Assembly: GCA_028708585.1 (NCBI GenBank)
Contig: JAQVYO010000111.1
Location: 1-5,261 of the forward strand
Origin: Oscillospiraceae bacterium
GTDB taxonomy: Bacteria; Bacillota; Clostridia; Oscillospirales; Oscillospiraceae
Direction of reading: 5' to 3'
Length of the DNA stretch: 5,261 nt
The translations under genes and the position numbers were made by a program. Shown here piece after piece: positions 1 through 5,261 of the stretch (position 1 is the first letter of the stretch; every line of letters starts with the position of its first letter). The notes under the pieces are model-generated. The model was not told the DNA's origin. It saw only the letters and a program-made list of their open reading frames with translations, and did no database searches.

Positions 1-472
1 GAAGCACCTGCGGGTGGTTGACGATGGCGCGCGCAATGGCGATGCGCTGCTGCTGGCCGCCGGAAAGGACGTTTACCGAGCGTTTTTCGTAGCCGGGCAG
101 GGCGACAAGCTCGAGGGCCTCGGCCACGCGGCGCCTGATCTCAGGCTCGGGGACCTTGGCGATGCGCAGCCCGAAGGCGATGTTTTCAAAGATATTCATG
201 TGGGCGAACAGGGCGTATTTCTGAAACACCGTATTGACCCGCCGTTTGTGGGGCGGAACATCATTAATCCTCACACCACCAAAGAAGACGTCCCCCGAGG
301 TTGGTTTCTCGAAGCCGCCTATCAGCCGCAGGGTTGTGGTCTTTCCACAGCCGCTGGGGCCAAGTAATGTGAGGAATTCTCTATCATTAATATATAAATT
401 AATTGAATTTAATACAATTTCACCATCATATGCCATTGTGCAGTTGGACAGACGTATGAGCTCGTTGGACAT
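1..472 (-). CDS. potA: Spermidine/putrescine ABC transporter ATP-binding protein PotA (partial, 3' end beyond left edge)
   Basis: This is the cytoplasmic ATPase subunit that would power a PotABCD-type polyamine importer. The visible 157 residues start at ATG 472-470, preceded by a GGGGGAGG ribosome-binding site with a 4-nt spacer. In order they show the Walker A motif GPSGCGKTT (residues 38-46), the Q-loop Gln84 in VNTVFQKYALF, and the ABC signature LSGGQQQR (136-143). The frame leaves the window just before the expected Walker B, so Walker B, the H-loop and the C-terminal TOBE region are not seen. The string from VNTVFQ through FENIAFGLR is characteristic of the PotA branch; a related importer ATPase (iron or sulfate type) is less likely. 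potB, potC and potD would be expected beyond the left edge. Codon use is odd: codons 14-32 all end in A or T, while codons 38-157 are about 77% GC-ending by hand count. The family call is strong, the polyamine substrate is inferred. Confidence 0.88.
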   Translation of the reverse strand, partial: MSNELIRLSNCTMAYDGEIVLNSINLYINDREFLTLLGPSGCGKTTTLRLIGGFEKPTSGDVFFGGVRINDVPPHKRRVNTVFQKYALFAHMNIFENIAFGLRIAKVPEPEIRRRVAEALELVALPGYEKRSVNVLSGGQQQRIAIARAIVNHPQVL

Positions 473-476
473 GTAT

Positions 477-484
477 CCTCCCCC
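477..484 (-). promoter_or_regulatory. Ribosome-binding site of potA
   Basis: GGGGGAGG lies 4 nt upstream of ATG 472-470 on the minus strand. It fixes the potA start, since the protein then begins about 37 residues before Walker A, as is normal for PotA. Confidence 0.75.
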
Positions 485-512
485 ATTTATATAAAAAAAT
501 ACAATATGTCAA

Positions 513-541
513 ACTATATATGGTAATTCGATAAAAGTCAA
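513..541 (-). promoter_or_regulatory. Sigma-A type promoter for potA
   Basis: On the minus strand, TTGACT (-35, 541-536) and TATAGT (-10, 518-513) are separated by exactly 17 nt. Initiation would fall near 506, giving a leader of about 34 nt ahead of the potA start. The position, in the AT-rich gap between the rluA-like stop and potA, indicates that potA can be transcribed independently of the upstream gene. This is inferred from consensus match only. Confidence 0.7.
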
Positions 542-579
542 TAGTTTCGGGAAAATAGCAAACTTATGAAAGGTTGCGG

Positions 580-1539
580 TTAAACAGGAAAGTATTCCCG
601 CCTGAATTTTGTGTCGTCCGTCTGAAATGAAGCTCCATTCAAATATTCCAGGGAACCTGCCGGAGTGCGGAACACAAATTCCAGCTTCCATGCCAAGAGG
701 GCCTGGCGGTTTTGTTTTCGCGCCCGGTTTTGTACCCCGCTGCCATATTTTCCATCTCCCAAAAGGGGGTGGCCGGCGGCGGAAAGCTGAGCTCTGATCT
801 GATGGGTACGTCCAGTGATCAGCTGACATTCCAGCAGAGAAAGCCCGTCTTTGCTGGAAAGCGTCCGGTATATTGTGATGGCCTTTCTGGCTCCCGGGGC
901 GGGACGCGTCATGACCGTGACCCGGTTTTTTGCCGCATCCTTTCGTATATATCCTTCCAGACAGCCGGAAGCAGGGCGGGGAGTCCCATACACCACGCAA
1001 AGGTAAAATTTTTTCATTTCCCGGTCTTTGATCTTCCGATTCACGATCCGGAGAGCTTCGGCGTTTTTTGCAGCGATCACCAGTCCCCCGGTGTTTCGGT
1101 CGATCCGGTTGCACAGGGCGGGAGTAAACGCGTTTTCCCGTTCCGGGTTCCAATCGCCCTTTTGAAAAAGATAGGATTGGATATGAGCGATCAGCGTATT
1201 GGTGGCCTCCTGCGCATCCGGATGCACAGGCATTCCGGGTGCTTTGTCCGCCAGAAGAATATTTTGATCTTCATAAACAACATGAAGCCTTGGCTCGGCG
1301 ATACGGCGGTATGCGCTGTCCGGATCGGGCTGCGAAAAAAACTCATCATTTAAATAGAGCTGCAAAATATCGCCCGCTTTGAGACGGGTTTCCCGGGCGG
1401 CGCCTTTTCCGTTTAATTTGATACGTTTAAGCCGGATATATTTCTGCAACAGGGAAGACGGCAGGGAAGGGACGGCCTTGGATACAAAACGATCCAGGCG
1501 TTGCCCTGCGTCATTGGTTCCAATGATCAATTCTTTCAA
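580..1539 (-). CDS. RluA-family RNA pseudouridine synthase (RluC/RluD-like)
   Basis: This enzyme isomerises specific uridines in RNA, most likely 23S rRNA, to pseudouridine. With a TTG start at 1539-1537 the protein has 319 residues. An S4-type RNA-binding region comes first (about 12-64, from QRLDRF to LKAGDILQLYL). The catalytic core follows: NRIDRNTGG at 144-152 holds the catalytic Asp147, and GRTHQIR at 243-249 is the conserved late motif. Asn replaces the usual His of the HRLDxxTSG signature. The TTG start is chosen because family members typically begin a few residues before the S4 region (here MKELIIG), with a G-run 6 nt upstream. An in-frame ATG at 1617, with AAGG 8 nt upstream, would add 26 residues and give 345 aa. 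The gene is divergent from the rpmF operon and upstream of, but probably not co-transcribed with, potA. The family is certain; the exact target uridine cannot be read from sequence. Confidence 0.9.
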   Translation of the reverse strand: MKELIIGTNDAGQRLDRFVSKAVPSLPSSLLQKYIRLKRIKLNGKGAARETRLKAGDILQLYLNDEFFSQPDPDSAYRRIAEPRLHVVYEDQNILLADKAPGMPVHPDAQEATNTLIAHIQSYLFQKGDWNPERENAFTPALCNRIDRNTGGLVIAAKNAEALRIVNRKIKDREMKKFYLCVVYGTPRPASGCLEGYIRKDAAKNRVTVMTRPAPGARKAITIYRTLSSKDGLSLLECQLITGRTHQIRAQLSAAGHPLLGDGKYGSGVQNRARKQNRQALLAWKLEFVFRTPAGSLEYLNGASFQTDDTKFRREYFPV

Positions 1540-1685
1540 AAAATTCCCCCCAAGCGTAGCCGGATTGGTTTGACCCGTTTCGTGGACCAATGGGCGTTCC
1601 AACGGGGAGTATATCATAATTTTTGCCTTGTTCCCACTATTTTGTTAAAAAAAGGCCGCCTGCGTCCAAATATCCCAGAAAGTAT

Positions 1686-1714
1686 TTGACAATCCGCTTC
1701 ATTTCGATTATAAT
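1686..1714 (+). promoter_or_regulatory. Consensus sigma-A promoter of the DUF177-rpmF operon
   Basis: TTGACA (1686-1691) and TATAAT (1709-1714) are both perfect consensus hexamers with a 17-nt spacer. Initiation is expected near 1721, giving a leader of about 23 nt before the ATG at 1744. Such a strong promoter fits constitutive, high-level ribosomal protein expression. The -10 lies within the 8-bp palindrome ATTATAAT (1707-1714). Confidence 0.92.
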
Positions 1715-1743
1715 GCTCTTCGTACCATTGTGCGAGGTGTGTC

Positions 1744-2247
1744 ATGCGTTTAAATTTAAGTCCGATTATCAATGTACCCGGCGGGAGAATTCCTTTTGCG
1801 TTCCAGCTGGATTTATCGGAGCTTTGTTTTTACGGTGCGTATCCCATTTCACAGCCTCTGGAAGTAACCGGAGAGGTGAGAAACGAGGCCTGCGCCCTTA
1901 TGCTGAGAGCGCAGGCGGAAACGGAGCTTCATTTGACCTGTGATCGCTGCGGCCAGCCGTTTACCAGAAAGAAGGCGCTGGCGGTTGATACCCTTGTTGC
2001 TGTCAGTTTGGAAGACGAAGAAAATTCTGATATTATTCTACTGGATGGGAACATGCTGAATTTGGATGAAGTGGTTACCACTGCGTTTATCCTCGATATG
2101 GATACAAAAAACCTGTGTTCGGAGAATTGCAAAGGGCTGTGTCCCGGGTGCGGTGCCAACTTAAATGAAGGCCCGTGTCAATGCAAACCCGAAGTTGATC
2201 TGCGGCTGGCTGCCTTGACGCAGCTTTTAAAGGATGAAGATTCATAA
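1744..2247 (+). CDS. DUF177 / YceD family protein (bL32-linked, Cys-rich)
   Basis: This 167-residue protein belongs to the DUF177 (YceD/YlbN) family, which almost always sits directly upstream of rpmF. It has been linked to 23S rRNA accumulation in plants and E. coli, but its biochemical role is not settled. The ATG has a GAGGTG site about 7 nt upstream. Two Cys groups are visible: CDRCG (Cys66, Cys69) in the middle, and a C-terminal cluster with Cys125, 129, 133, 136, 145 and 147 in the pattern CxxxCxxxCxxCG...CxC. Together they suggest zinc binding. The stretch CKGLCPGCGANLNEGPCQC is diagnostic for Firmicutes members. It ends 23 nt before the rpmF ATG and shares its promoter. Length is normal for the family and nothing is broken. 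The family call is strong; zinc binding is inferred. Confidence 0.92.
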   Translation: MRLNLSPIINVPGGRIPFAFQLDLSELCFYGAYPISQPLEVTGEVRNEACALMLRAQAETELHLTCDRCGQPFTRKKALAVDTLVAVSLEDEENSDIILLDGNMLNLDEVVTTAFILDMDTKNLCSENCKGLCPGCGANLNEGPCQCKPEVDLRLAALTQLLKDEDS

Positions 2248-2256
2248 ATTTGCGCC

Positions 2257-2264
2257 AAGGAGGT
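2257..2264 (+). promoter_or_regulatory. Ribosome-binding site that fixes the rpmF start
   Basis: AAGGAGGT, near-perfect anti-16S complementarity, lies 6-7 nt upstream of ATG 2271. It decides for ATG 2271 over the in-frame TTG at 2250, which would place the ribosome-binding site inside the coding region. Confidence 0.9.
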
Positions 2265-2270
2265 GTCATT

Positions 2271-2465
2271 ATGGCGGTTCCAAAAGGGAAAGTATCCAAG
2301 GCAAGACGCGACAAGCGGCGTAGCTCTCACTGGAAGTTAGATACTCCCGGGATTGTTACCTGCCCAAAGTGCGGCGCTTATCGCCTTCCCCATAGAATCT
2401 GCAAGTCTTGCTGGACGTATAAGGACCGTGAATACGGTGCCAGCAGTGAAGCGGCTGCAAAGTAA
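2271..2465 (+). CDS. rpmF: 50S ribosomal protein bL32
   Basis: bL32 is a small structural protein of the large ribosomal subunit. The 64 residues begin MAVPKGKVSKARRDKRRSSH, the conserved basic N-terminus with the MAVP start. A zinc ribbon follows, with Cys31, Cys34, Cys44 and Cys47 (CPKCG and CKSCW), so this is the four-Cys zinc-binding (C+) form and not the zinc-independent paralogue made in zinc starvation. The residue after Cys47 is Trp, where most relatives have Gly. The C-terminus is a short Ala/Ser/Glu-rich tail (GASSEAAAK), slightly longer than in B. subtilis. The gene is second in the operon after DUF177, and a strong intrinsic terminator follows 25 nt after the stop codon. Confidence 0.97.
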   Translation: MAVPKGKVSKARRDKRRSSHWKLDTPGIVTCPKCGAYRLPHRICKSCWTYKDREYGASSEAAAK

Positions 2466-2489
2466 ACATGCGATATCACAATATCCAAT

Positions 2490-2520
2490 AACGCCGTGCC
2501 TTTTGGCACGGCGTTTTCGT
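2490..2520 (+). terminator. Intrinsic terminator of the DUF177-rpmF operon
   Basis: A perfect 11-bp stem, AACGCCGTGCC (2490-2500) with GGCACGGCGTT (2505-2515), closes a TTTT loop and runs into TTTTCGTT. In the opposite direction no T-run follows the stem, so it mainly acts on plus-strand transcripts. It also separates rpmF from the convergent macrodomain gene. Confidence 0.9.
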
Positions 2521-2550
2521 TGGATCCGTTTCTTTCTTCTAGGCATCCGG

Positions 2551-2578
2551 AAACGGGCGGGAAGCCCTTTAACGCCCG
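2551..2578 (-). terminator. Possible weak terminator of the macrodomain gene
   Basis: On the minus strand a 6-bp GC stem, CGGGCG (2578-2573) with CGCCCG (2559-2554), encloses a 13-nt loop containing the stop codon and is followed by TTT. The T-run is short, so the call is tentative. Confidence 0.3.
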
Positions 2579-3096
2579 GCATCTTGCAGCGCTGTCTCGT
2601 ATGCCGCCTGCGTCCGGCCGTCAAAACAGACCATATATACCTGCTGGGGCAAAGAATGGTTGTTTAAAAACTGTAAGATGGTTTCCACTGCAATTTTTGC
2701 CGCCTGATGTAAGGGGAAACGATAGACCCCGGTGCTAATGGAGGGAAAGGAAACGGATCGGCAACCGACTTCCGCCGCCAAAGCAAGGCAGTTTTCATAG
2801 CTGCTTTTTAAAAGCGCGGATTCCCCTTTTTTACCATCGTGCCAGATTGGGCCGGGTGTGTGAATGACATAACGCGCGGGAAGCAGATACCCTTTGGTGA
2901 TTTTCGCCTCGCCCGTTTTACAGCCGCCAAGGCCCCGGCATTCTTCCAACAGTTGTGGGCCGGCCACCCGGTGAATTGCGCCGTCCACACCGCCGCCGCC
3001 CAAAAGGGTAGTGTTGGCCGCATTGACGATGGCGTCGGTTTGCTGCTGGGTGATATCGCCCTTTATAACGGAAAAATGGCTAATTGTATCGCTCAT
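2569..3096 (-). CDS. ymdB: Macrodomain protein, O-acetyl-ADP-ribose deacetylase (YmdB-like)
   Basis: This 175-residue single-domain protein matches the MacroD/YmdB class, which binds ADP-ribose, removes acetyl from O-acetyl-ADP-ribose, and in related members removes ADP-ribose from acidic residues. Visible motifs in order: VIKGDIT (Asp14, adenine-binding loop), IVNAANTTLLGGGGVDGAIH with Asn25, Asn28 and Asp38 (catalytic loop), LPARYVIHTPGP (72-83), and SISTGVYRFP (119-128, phosphate-binding loop, Tyr125). The C-terminal stretch LPQQVYMVCFDG closely resembles E. coli YmdB, which is about the same length. The ATG at 3096-3094 has AAAGGAG about 7 nt upstream. The gene has its own promoter and is convergent with rpmF. 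No ADP-ribosyltransferase or sirtuin is encoded in the window, so a general metabolic clearing role is more likely than a toxin-antitoxin role. E. coli YmdB has also been described as an RNase III modulator; nothing here tests that. Confidence 0.93.
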   Translation of the reverse strand: MSDTISHFSVIKGDITQQQTDAIVNAANTTLLGGGGVDGAIHRVAGPQLLEECRGLGGCKTGEAKITKGYLLPARYVIHTPGPIWHDGKKGESALLKSSYENCLALAAEVGCRSVSFPSISTGVYRFPLHQAAKIAVETILQFLNNHSLPQQVYMVCFDGRTQAAYETALQDAGR

Positions 3097-3137
3097 TTCA
3101 CTTCTCCTTTCGGAACGCCTAAAGTATGATGATTTTG

Positions 3138-3166
3138 AGTATACCTCTTTTGCCAGTCCCTTTCAA
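3138..3166 (-). promoter_or_regulatory. Sigma-A type promoter of the macrodomain gene
   Basis: On the minus strand TTGAAA (-35, 3166-3161) and TATACT (-10, 3143-3138) are separated by 17 nt. Initiation near 3131 gives a leader of about 35 nt that contains the AAAGGAG ribosome-binding site. The gene is therefore likely transcribed separately from the upstream PBP gene. Confidence 0.75.
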
Positions 3167-3200
3167 GGGCGGGAAACAACAGCAAAAGACGTTTGGGGAA

Positions 3201-3264
3201 GAAAAAACATGCGCCCGATAGGATCACGACGGTAACGCCCTGTCCTGTAAGGCGCTTGTTTTTC
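3201..3264 (-). terminator. Long imperfect palindrome, probable (possibly bidirectional) terminator after the PBP gene
   Basis: The outer arms GAAAAAACATGCGCC (3201-3215) and GGCGCTTGTTTTTC (3251-3264) pair as 5 GC-rich pairs, a T/T mismatch, CA with TG, one bulged A, then five A/T pairs and a terminal G/C. The central 35 nt may fold further. Read in the direction of the PBP gene, the stem is followed by ATGTTTTTTC; read the other way, by TTGTTTTTC. A T-tract on both sides fits a bidirectional terminator. The 35-nt loop is larger than usual, so confidence is moderate. Confidence 0.5.
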
Positions 3265-3281
3265 TTGATGAACGGACTTTG

Positions 3282-5261
3282 TCAGGCTGCCGGGTTCCAT
3301 TGCCCATTAGAACTCCAGCTTGAAAAGTCTTTTCCATTTGCGGGTATTTGAACTGGAAGGCTCTGACCGGCAGACGAGCTTTCGGCCGGCGTTTCACTGG
3401 TGGGGCCGCCCGATCCATTTGAGCCATAGGAAGCGTTGTGATACGGACATTGTCCTCGGTCTAAGAGCGCGGCCATGGAGTACGGATAATCCTGCACATA
3501 GATTCCGGATTTCACCAACGTCCGGGTATAGCTGGGGAGGGAAATGACCATTTTGGAAAATTCCGGACAGTACGGCCTTGCAAGGTAATATTTGGTCGTA
3601 ATATTTCCCGATGCATCCAGTTCTTTGTGAACGCAGACCTCTACGGATTTATGGATGTCACAATATTGGGCGGGCGCATCCTTCGCAAGAAAATATCCGG
3701 AGGTAACCCGGCTGCCGCGTGTATCCCTTTGGCATAGGCTGGTGGCAAGTTTTCCGCTGTCCAGACAGTAATTGATTTTCACCACATTGTCCGGCTGATC
3801 AAAATCCCTGTTTTGGAGACCTTTGTGAACCTGAGACATGACCTTTTCCCAGAGAATGGGCGCTTGGTTTGTGGAAACATTGATTTTTTTCTGCTGATCG
3901 TATCCCACCCAGACTGCCGCAACATAGTAGGGGGTATATCCTACAAACCAAGTGTCCTTCTTGCTGCTGGTCGTACCCGTTTTTCCGGCAATGGTCATTC
4001 CGGAAAAATTGGCGTTTGTCCCGGTGCCGGAACTTACAACTCCTTTCAGCATCTCGTTGATATAGAAAGCGGCGCCTTCGCTCATGGCGGTGTTGGTTTT
4101 TGGCCTTTTTTCCAGAACGATGTTTCCGCCGCTGTCCAGCACTTTGGAATAGGTTGTCGATTCCGTATACACCCCCTTGTTGACGAAAGCAGCGTAAGCG
4201 GCCGCCATTTCCCGGGTGCTGACGCCGTCGGTTAGCCCCCCTAAAGCCAGCGGAGCTAGGTTGATATCCGAGTAAACGGATCCGTTGATCTCGCGCTGAT
4301 CCACCAAACTGGTGATGCCCAGCTTATTTTTGAGAAAATTGAACGCATATTGAGGCGTCACTTTGGAAAGCACTTTGACTGCTACCGTGTTTTTGGACAC
4401 GCGCAGAGCGTTATAGACCGTAGTAAGCCCACTATACACATTATCCGCATTAACCGGCCAGGCGGTTCCTTTTTCCAAGGAGTATGGTGTGTCATCAAAT
4501 ACAGTGGCGGGAGTAATGAGCCCCAATTCCAGCGCCGGCGCATAAACGGAAAGTGGTTTTATGGAAGATCCCGGCGGCCGTATGGTGTTTGTGGCGCGGC
4601 TCCAGCCACGGCTGGTATTTTTTTCCCCCATGCCGCCGGAGATGGCCACAATATGGCCGGTATAGGGATCTTCGATGGTAATAGCGGACTGAAGCGGCTG
4701 TCCGTCGGAAGATTTATAGGGCAGATTCCTTTCGTTTTCGTAGACGTTGTCCACTGCTTGCTGAACCTTGGGGTTGATGTTGCAATAAATCTTATATCCC
4801 CCGGTATATAGGAGCTCGGTTGCAGCGTTATAAGAAATATCCCATTCGTTTACAAGGTCGGAAATAACGTCGCTGACGACCTGATCCACATAATAGGAAT
4901 AAACGGATTGTTTTTCCTGCTGACTTCCCGAGCGCTTGAGTACCAGCTGTTCCGATACAGCTTCGTCATATTGCTGCTTTGTGATGTAGTTTTGACCGTA
5001 CATTTCCTTGAGAATCAATTCCTGCCGTTCTTTGTTCCCAGAAGGATTGATATAGGGGTCGTATTTTGAGGGGTTGTTTGTAATACCAATGAGGGATGCG
5101 CACTCGGCAATGGAAAGTTCGGAAACCGGCTTGGCAAAATAGGTTTCGGCGGCGGAATTGATGCCGTTGGAGCCTTCGCCGAAATAGATATAGTTTAAGT
5201 ACCACTCCATGATCTCTTGCTTGGTATATTTTTTTTCAAATTCCAGCGCACGGAAAATTTC
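3282..5261 (-). CDS. Class A penicillin-binding protein (GT51 transglycosylase + transpeptidase), partial, N-terminus beyond right edge
   Basis: This is the bifunctional membrane-anchored enzyme (PBP1a/PonA type) that polymerises and cross-links peptidoglycan outside the cell. The visible 659 residues begin mid-domain at EIFRALEFEKKYTKQEIMEW, so the frame runs past the apparent Met at 5210 to the window edge. The end of the GT51 domain is present (YLNYIYFGEGSNGINSAAET and SLIGITNNP); the membrane anchor and catalytic Glu lie off-window. The transpeptidase has all three motifs: SxxK as SSIK (232-235, nucleophile Ser232), SxN as SKN (289-291) and KTGTT (427-431). After it comes a region with six Cys residues and a Ser/Gly/Asn/Pro-rich tail ending in QWNPAA. 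No truncation or frameshift is seen. A 185-nt gap with a terminator-like palindrome separates it from the macrodomain gene. Likely ponA/mrcA equivalent, but the exact paralogue cannot be fixed. Confidence 0.95.
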   Translation of the reverse strand, partial: EIFRALEFEKKYTKQEIMEWYLNYIYFGEGSNGINSAAETYFAKPVSELSIAECASLIGITNNPSKYDPYINPSGNKERQELILKEMYGQNYITKQQYDEAVSEQLVLKRSGSQQEKQSVYSYYVDQVVSDVISDLVNEWDISYNAATELLYTGGYKIYCNINPKVQQAVDNVYENERNLPYKSSDGQPLQSAITIEDPYTGHIVAISGGMGEKNTSRGWSRATNTIRPPGSSIKPLSVYAPALELGLITPATVFDDTPYSLEKGTAWPVNADNVYSGLTTVYNALRVSKNTVAVKVLSKVTPQYAFNFLKNKLGITSLVDQREINGSVYSDINLAPLALGGLTDGVSTREMAAAYAAFVNKGVYTESTTYSKVLDSGGNIVLEKRPKTNTAMSEGAAFYINEMLKGVVSSGTGTNANFSGMTIAGKTGTTSSKKDTWFVGYTPYYVAAVWVGYDQQKKINVSTNQAPILWEKVMSQVHKGLQNRDFDQPDNVVKINYCLDSGKLATSLCQRDTRGSRVTSGYFLAKDAPAQYCDIHKSVEVCVHKELDASGNITTKYYLARPYCPEFSKMVISLPSYTRTLVKSGIYVQDYPYSMAALLDRGQCPYHNASYGSNGSGGPTSETPAESSSAGQSLPVQIPANGKDFSSWSSNGQWNPAA

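Noticed and set aside
381..420. AT-rich tract resembling an intergenic or origin-like sequence
   Set aside because: It is in frame within potA and encodes the expected residues just before Walker A, with no iterons or DnaA-box pattern.
486..512. Second promoter-like pair on the minus strand, TTGACA (512-507) and TATAAA (491-486)
   Set aside because: The spacer is only 15 nt, and initiation would fall near 479, inside the potA ribosome-binding site. The TTGACT-17-TATAGT pair just upstream is the better candidate.
559..578. Short inverted repeat GCAAAC...GTTGC as a terminator between the pseudouridine synthase and potA genes
   Set aside because: The stem is only about five pairs with a bulge and is not followed by a clear T-run.
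509..1153. Open frame of 214 codons on the minus strand inside the pseudouridine synthase gene
   Set aside because: It lies in another frame of the same strand, is rich in Arg/Pro/Gly with no recognisable motif, and overlaps a gene with clear catalytic motifs.
712..1353. Open frame of 213 codons on the plus strand, antisense to the pseudouridine synthase
   Set aside because: No ribosome-binding site, no family resemblance, and composition of a shadow frame; the opposite strand carries the real gene.
2250..2270. Upstream in-frame TTG start for rpmF, adding seven residues
   Set aside because: It would put the AAGGAGG ribosome-binding site inside the coding region; bL32 conservatively starts MAVP at 2271.
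3813..4811. Long plus-strand open frames (140 and 153 codons) antisense to the PBP gene
   Set aside because: They mirror conserved transpeptidase coding sequence and show no motif or start signals of their own.

Overview
This window looks like a housekeeping stretch of a Gram-positive, probably clostridial (Oscillospiraceae/Ruminococcaceae-like) Firmicutes chromosome. Three things point there: the DUF177 (YceD)-rpmF pair behind a consensus sigma-A promoter, purine-rich Shine-Dalgarno sites, and a class A penicillin-binding protein with a Ser/Gly/Asn-rich tail. The lineage is inferred from gene content and protein character, not from a database search.

Layout from left to right: (1) 1-472, minus strand: the N-terminal 157 residues of a PotA-type ABC ATPase, running off the left edge, with its own promoter at 513-541. 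(2) 580-1539, minus strand: an RluA-family 23S rRNA-type pseudouridine synthase, probably starting at a TTG codon; an upstream in-frame ATG at 1617 is the alternative. (3) 1686-2515, plus strand: a compact ribosomal operon with a perfect TTGACA-17-TATAAT promoter, a DUF177/YceD protein, rpmF (bL32, four-Cys zinc form) and a strong 11-bp hairpin terminator. (4) 2569-3096, minus strand: a YmdB-like macrodomain protein (O-acetyl-ADP-ribose deacetylase type) with its own promoter, convergent with rpmF. (5) 3201-3264: a long imperfect palindrome flanked by A/T tracts that probably terminates the next gene. (6) 3282-5261, minus strand: a class A (bifunctional) penicillin-binding protein, complete at the C-terminus and cut at the right edge inside the glycosyltransferase domain.

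The genes form separate transcription units rather than one pathway: polyamine import, rRNA modification, ribosome assembly, ADP-ribose metabolism and cell-wall synthesis. I see no tRNA, rRNA, CRISPR array, insertion sequence or phage gene. No new multi-gene system is evident. The points most worth a second look are the sharp base-composition break inside potA, the palindromic -10 element between the divergent rluA-like gene and the rpmF operon, the long palindrome after the PBP gene, and a Trp in place of the usual Gly in the second zinc knuckle of bL32.
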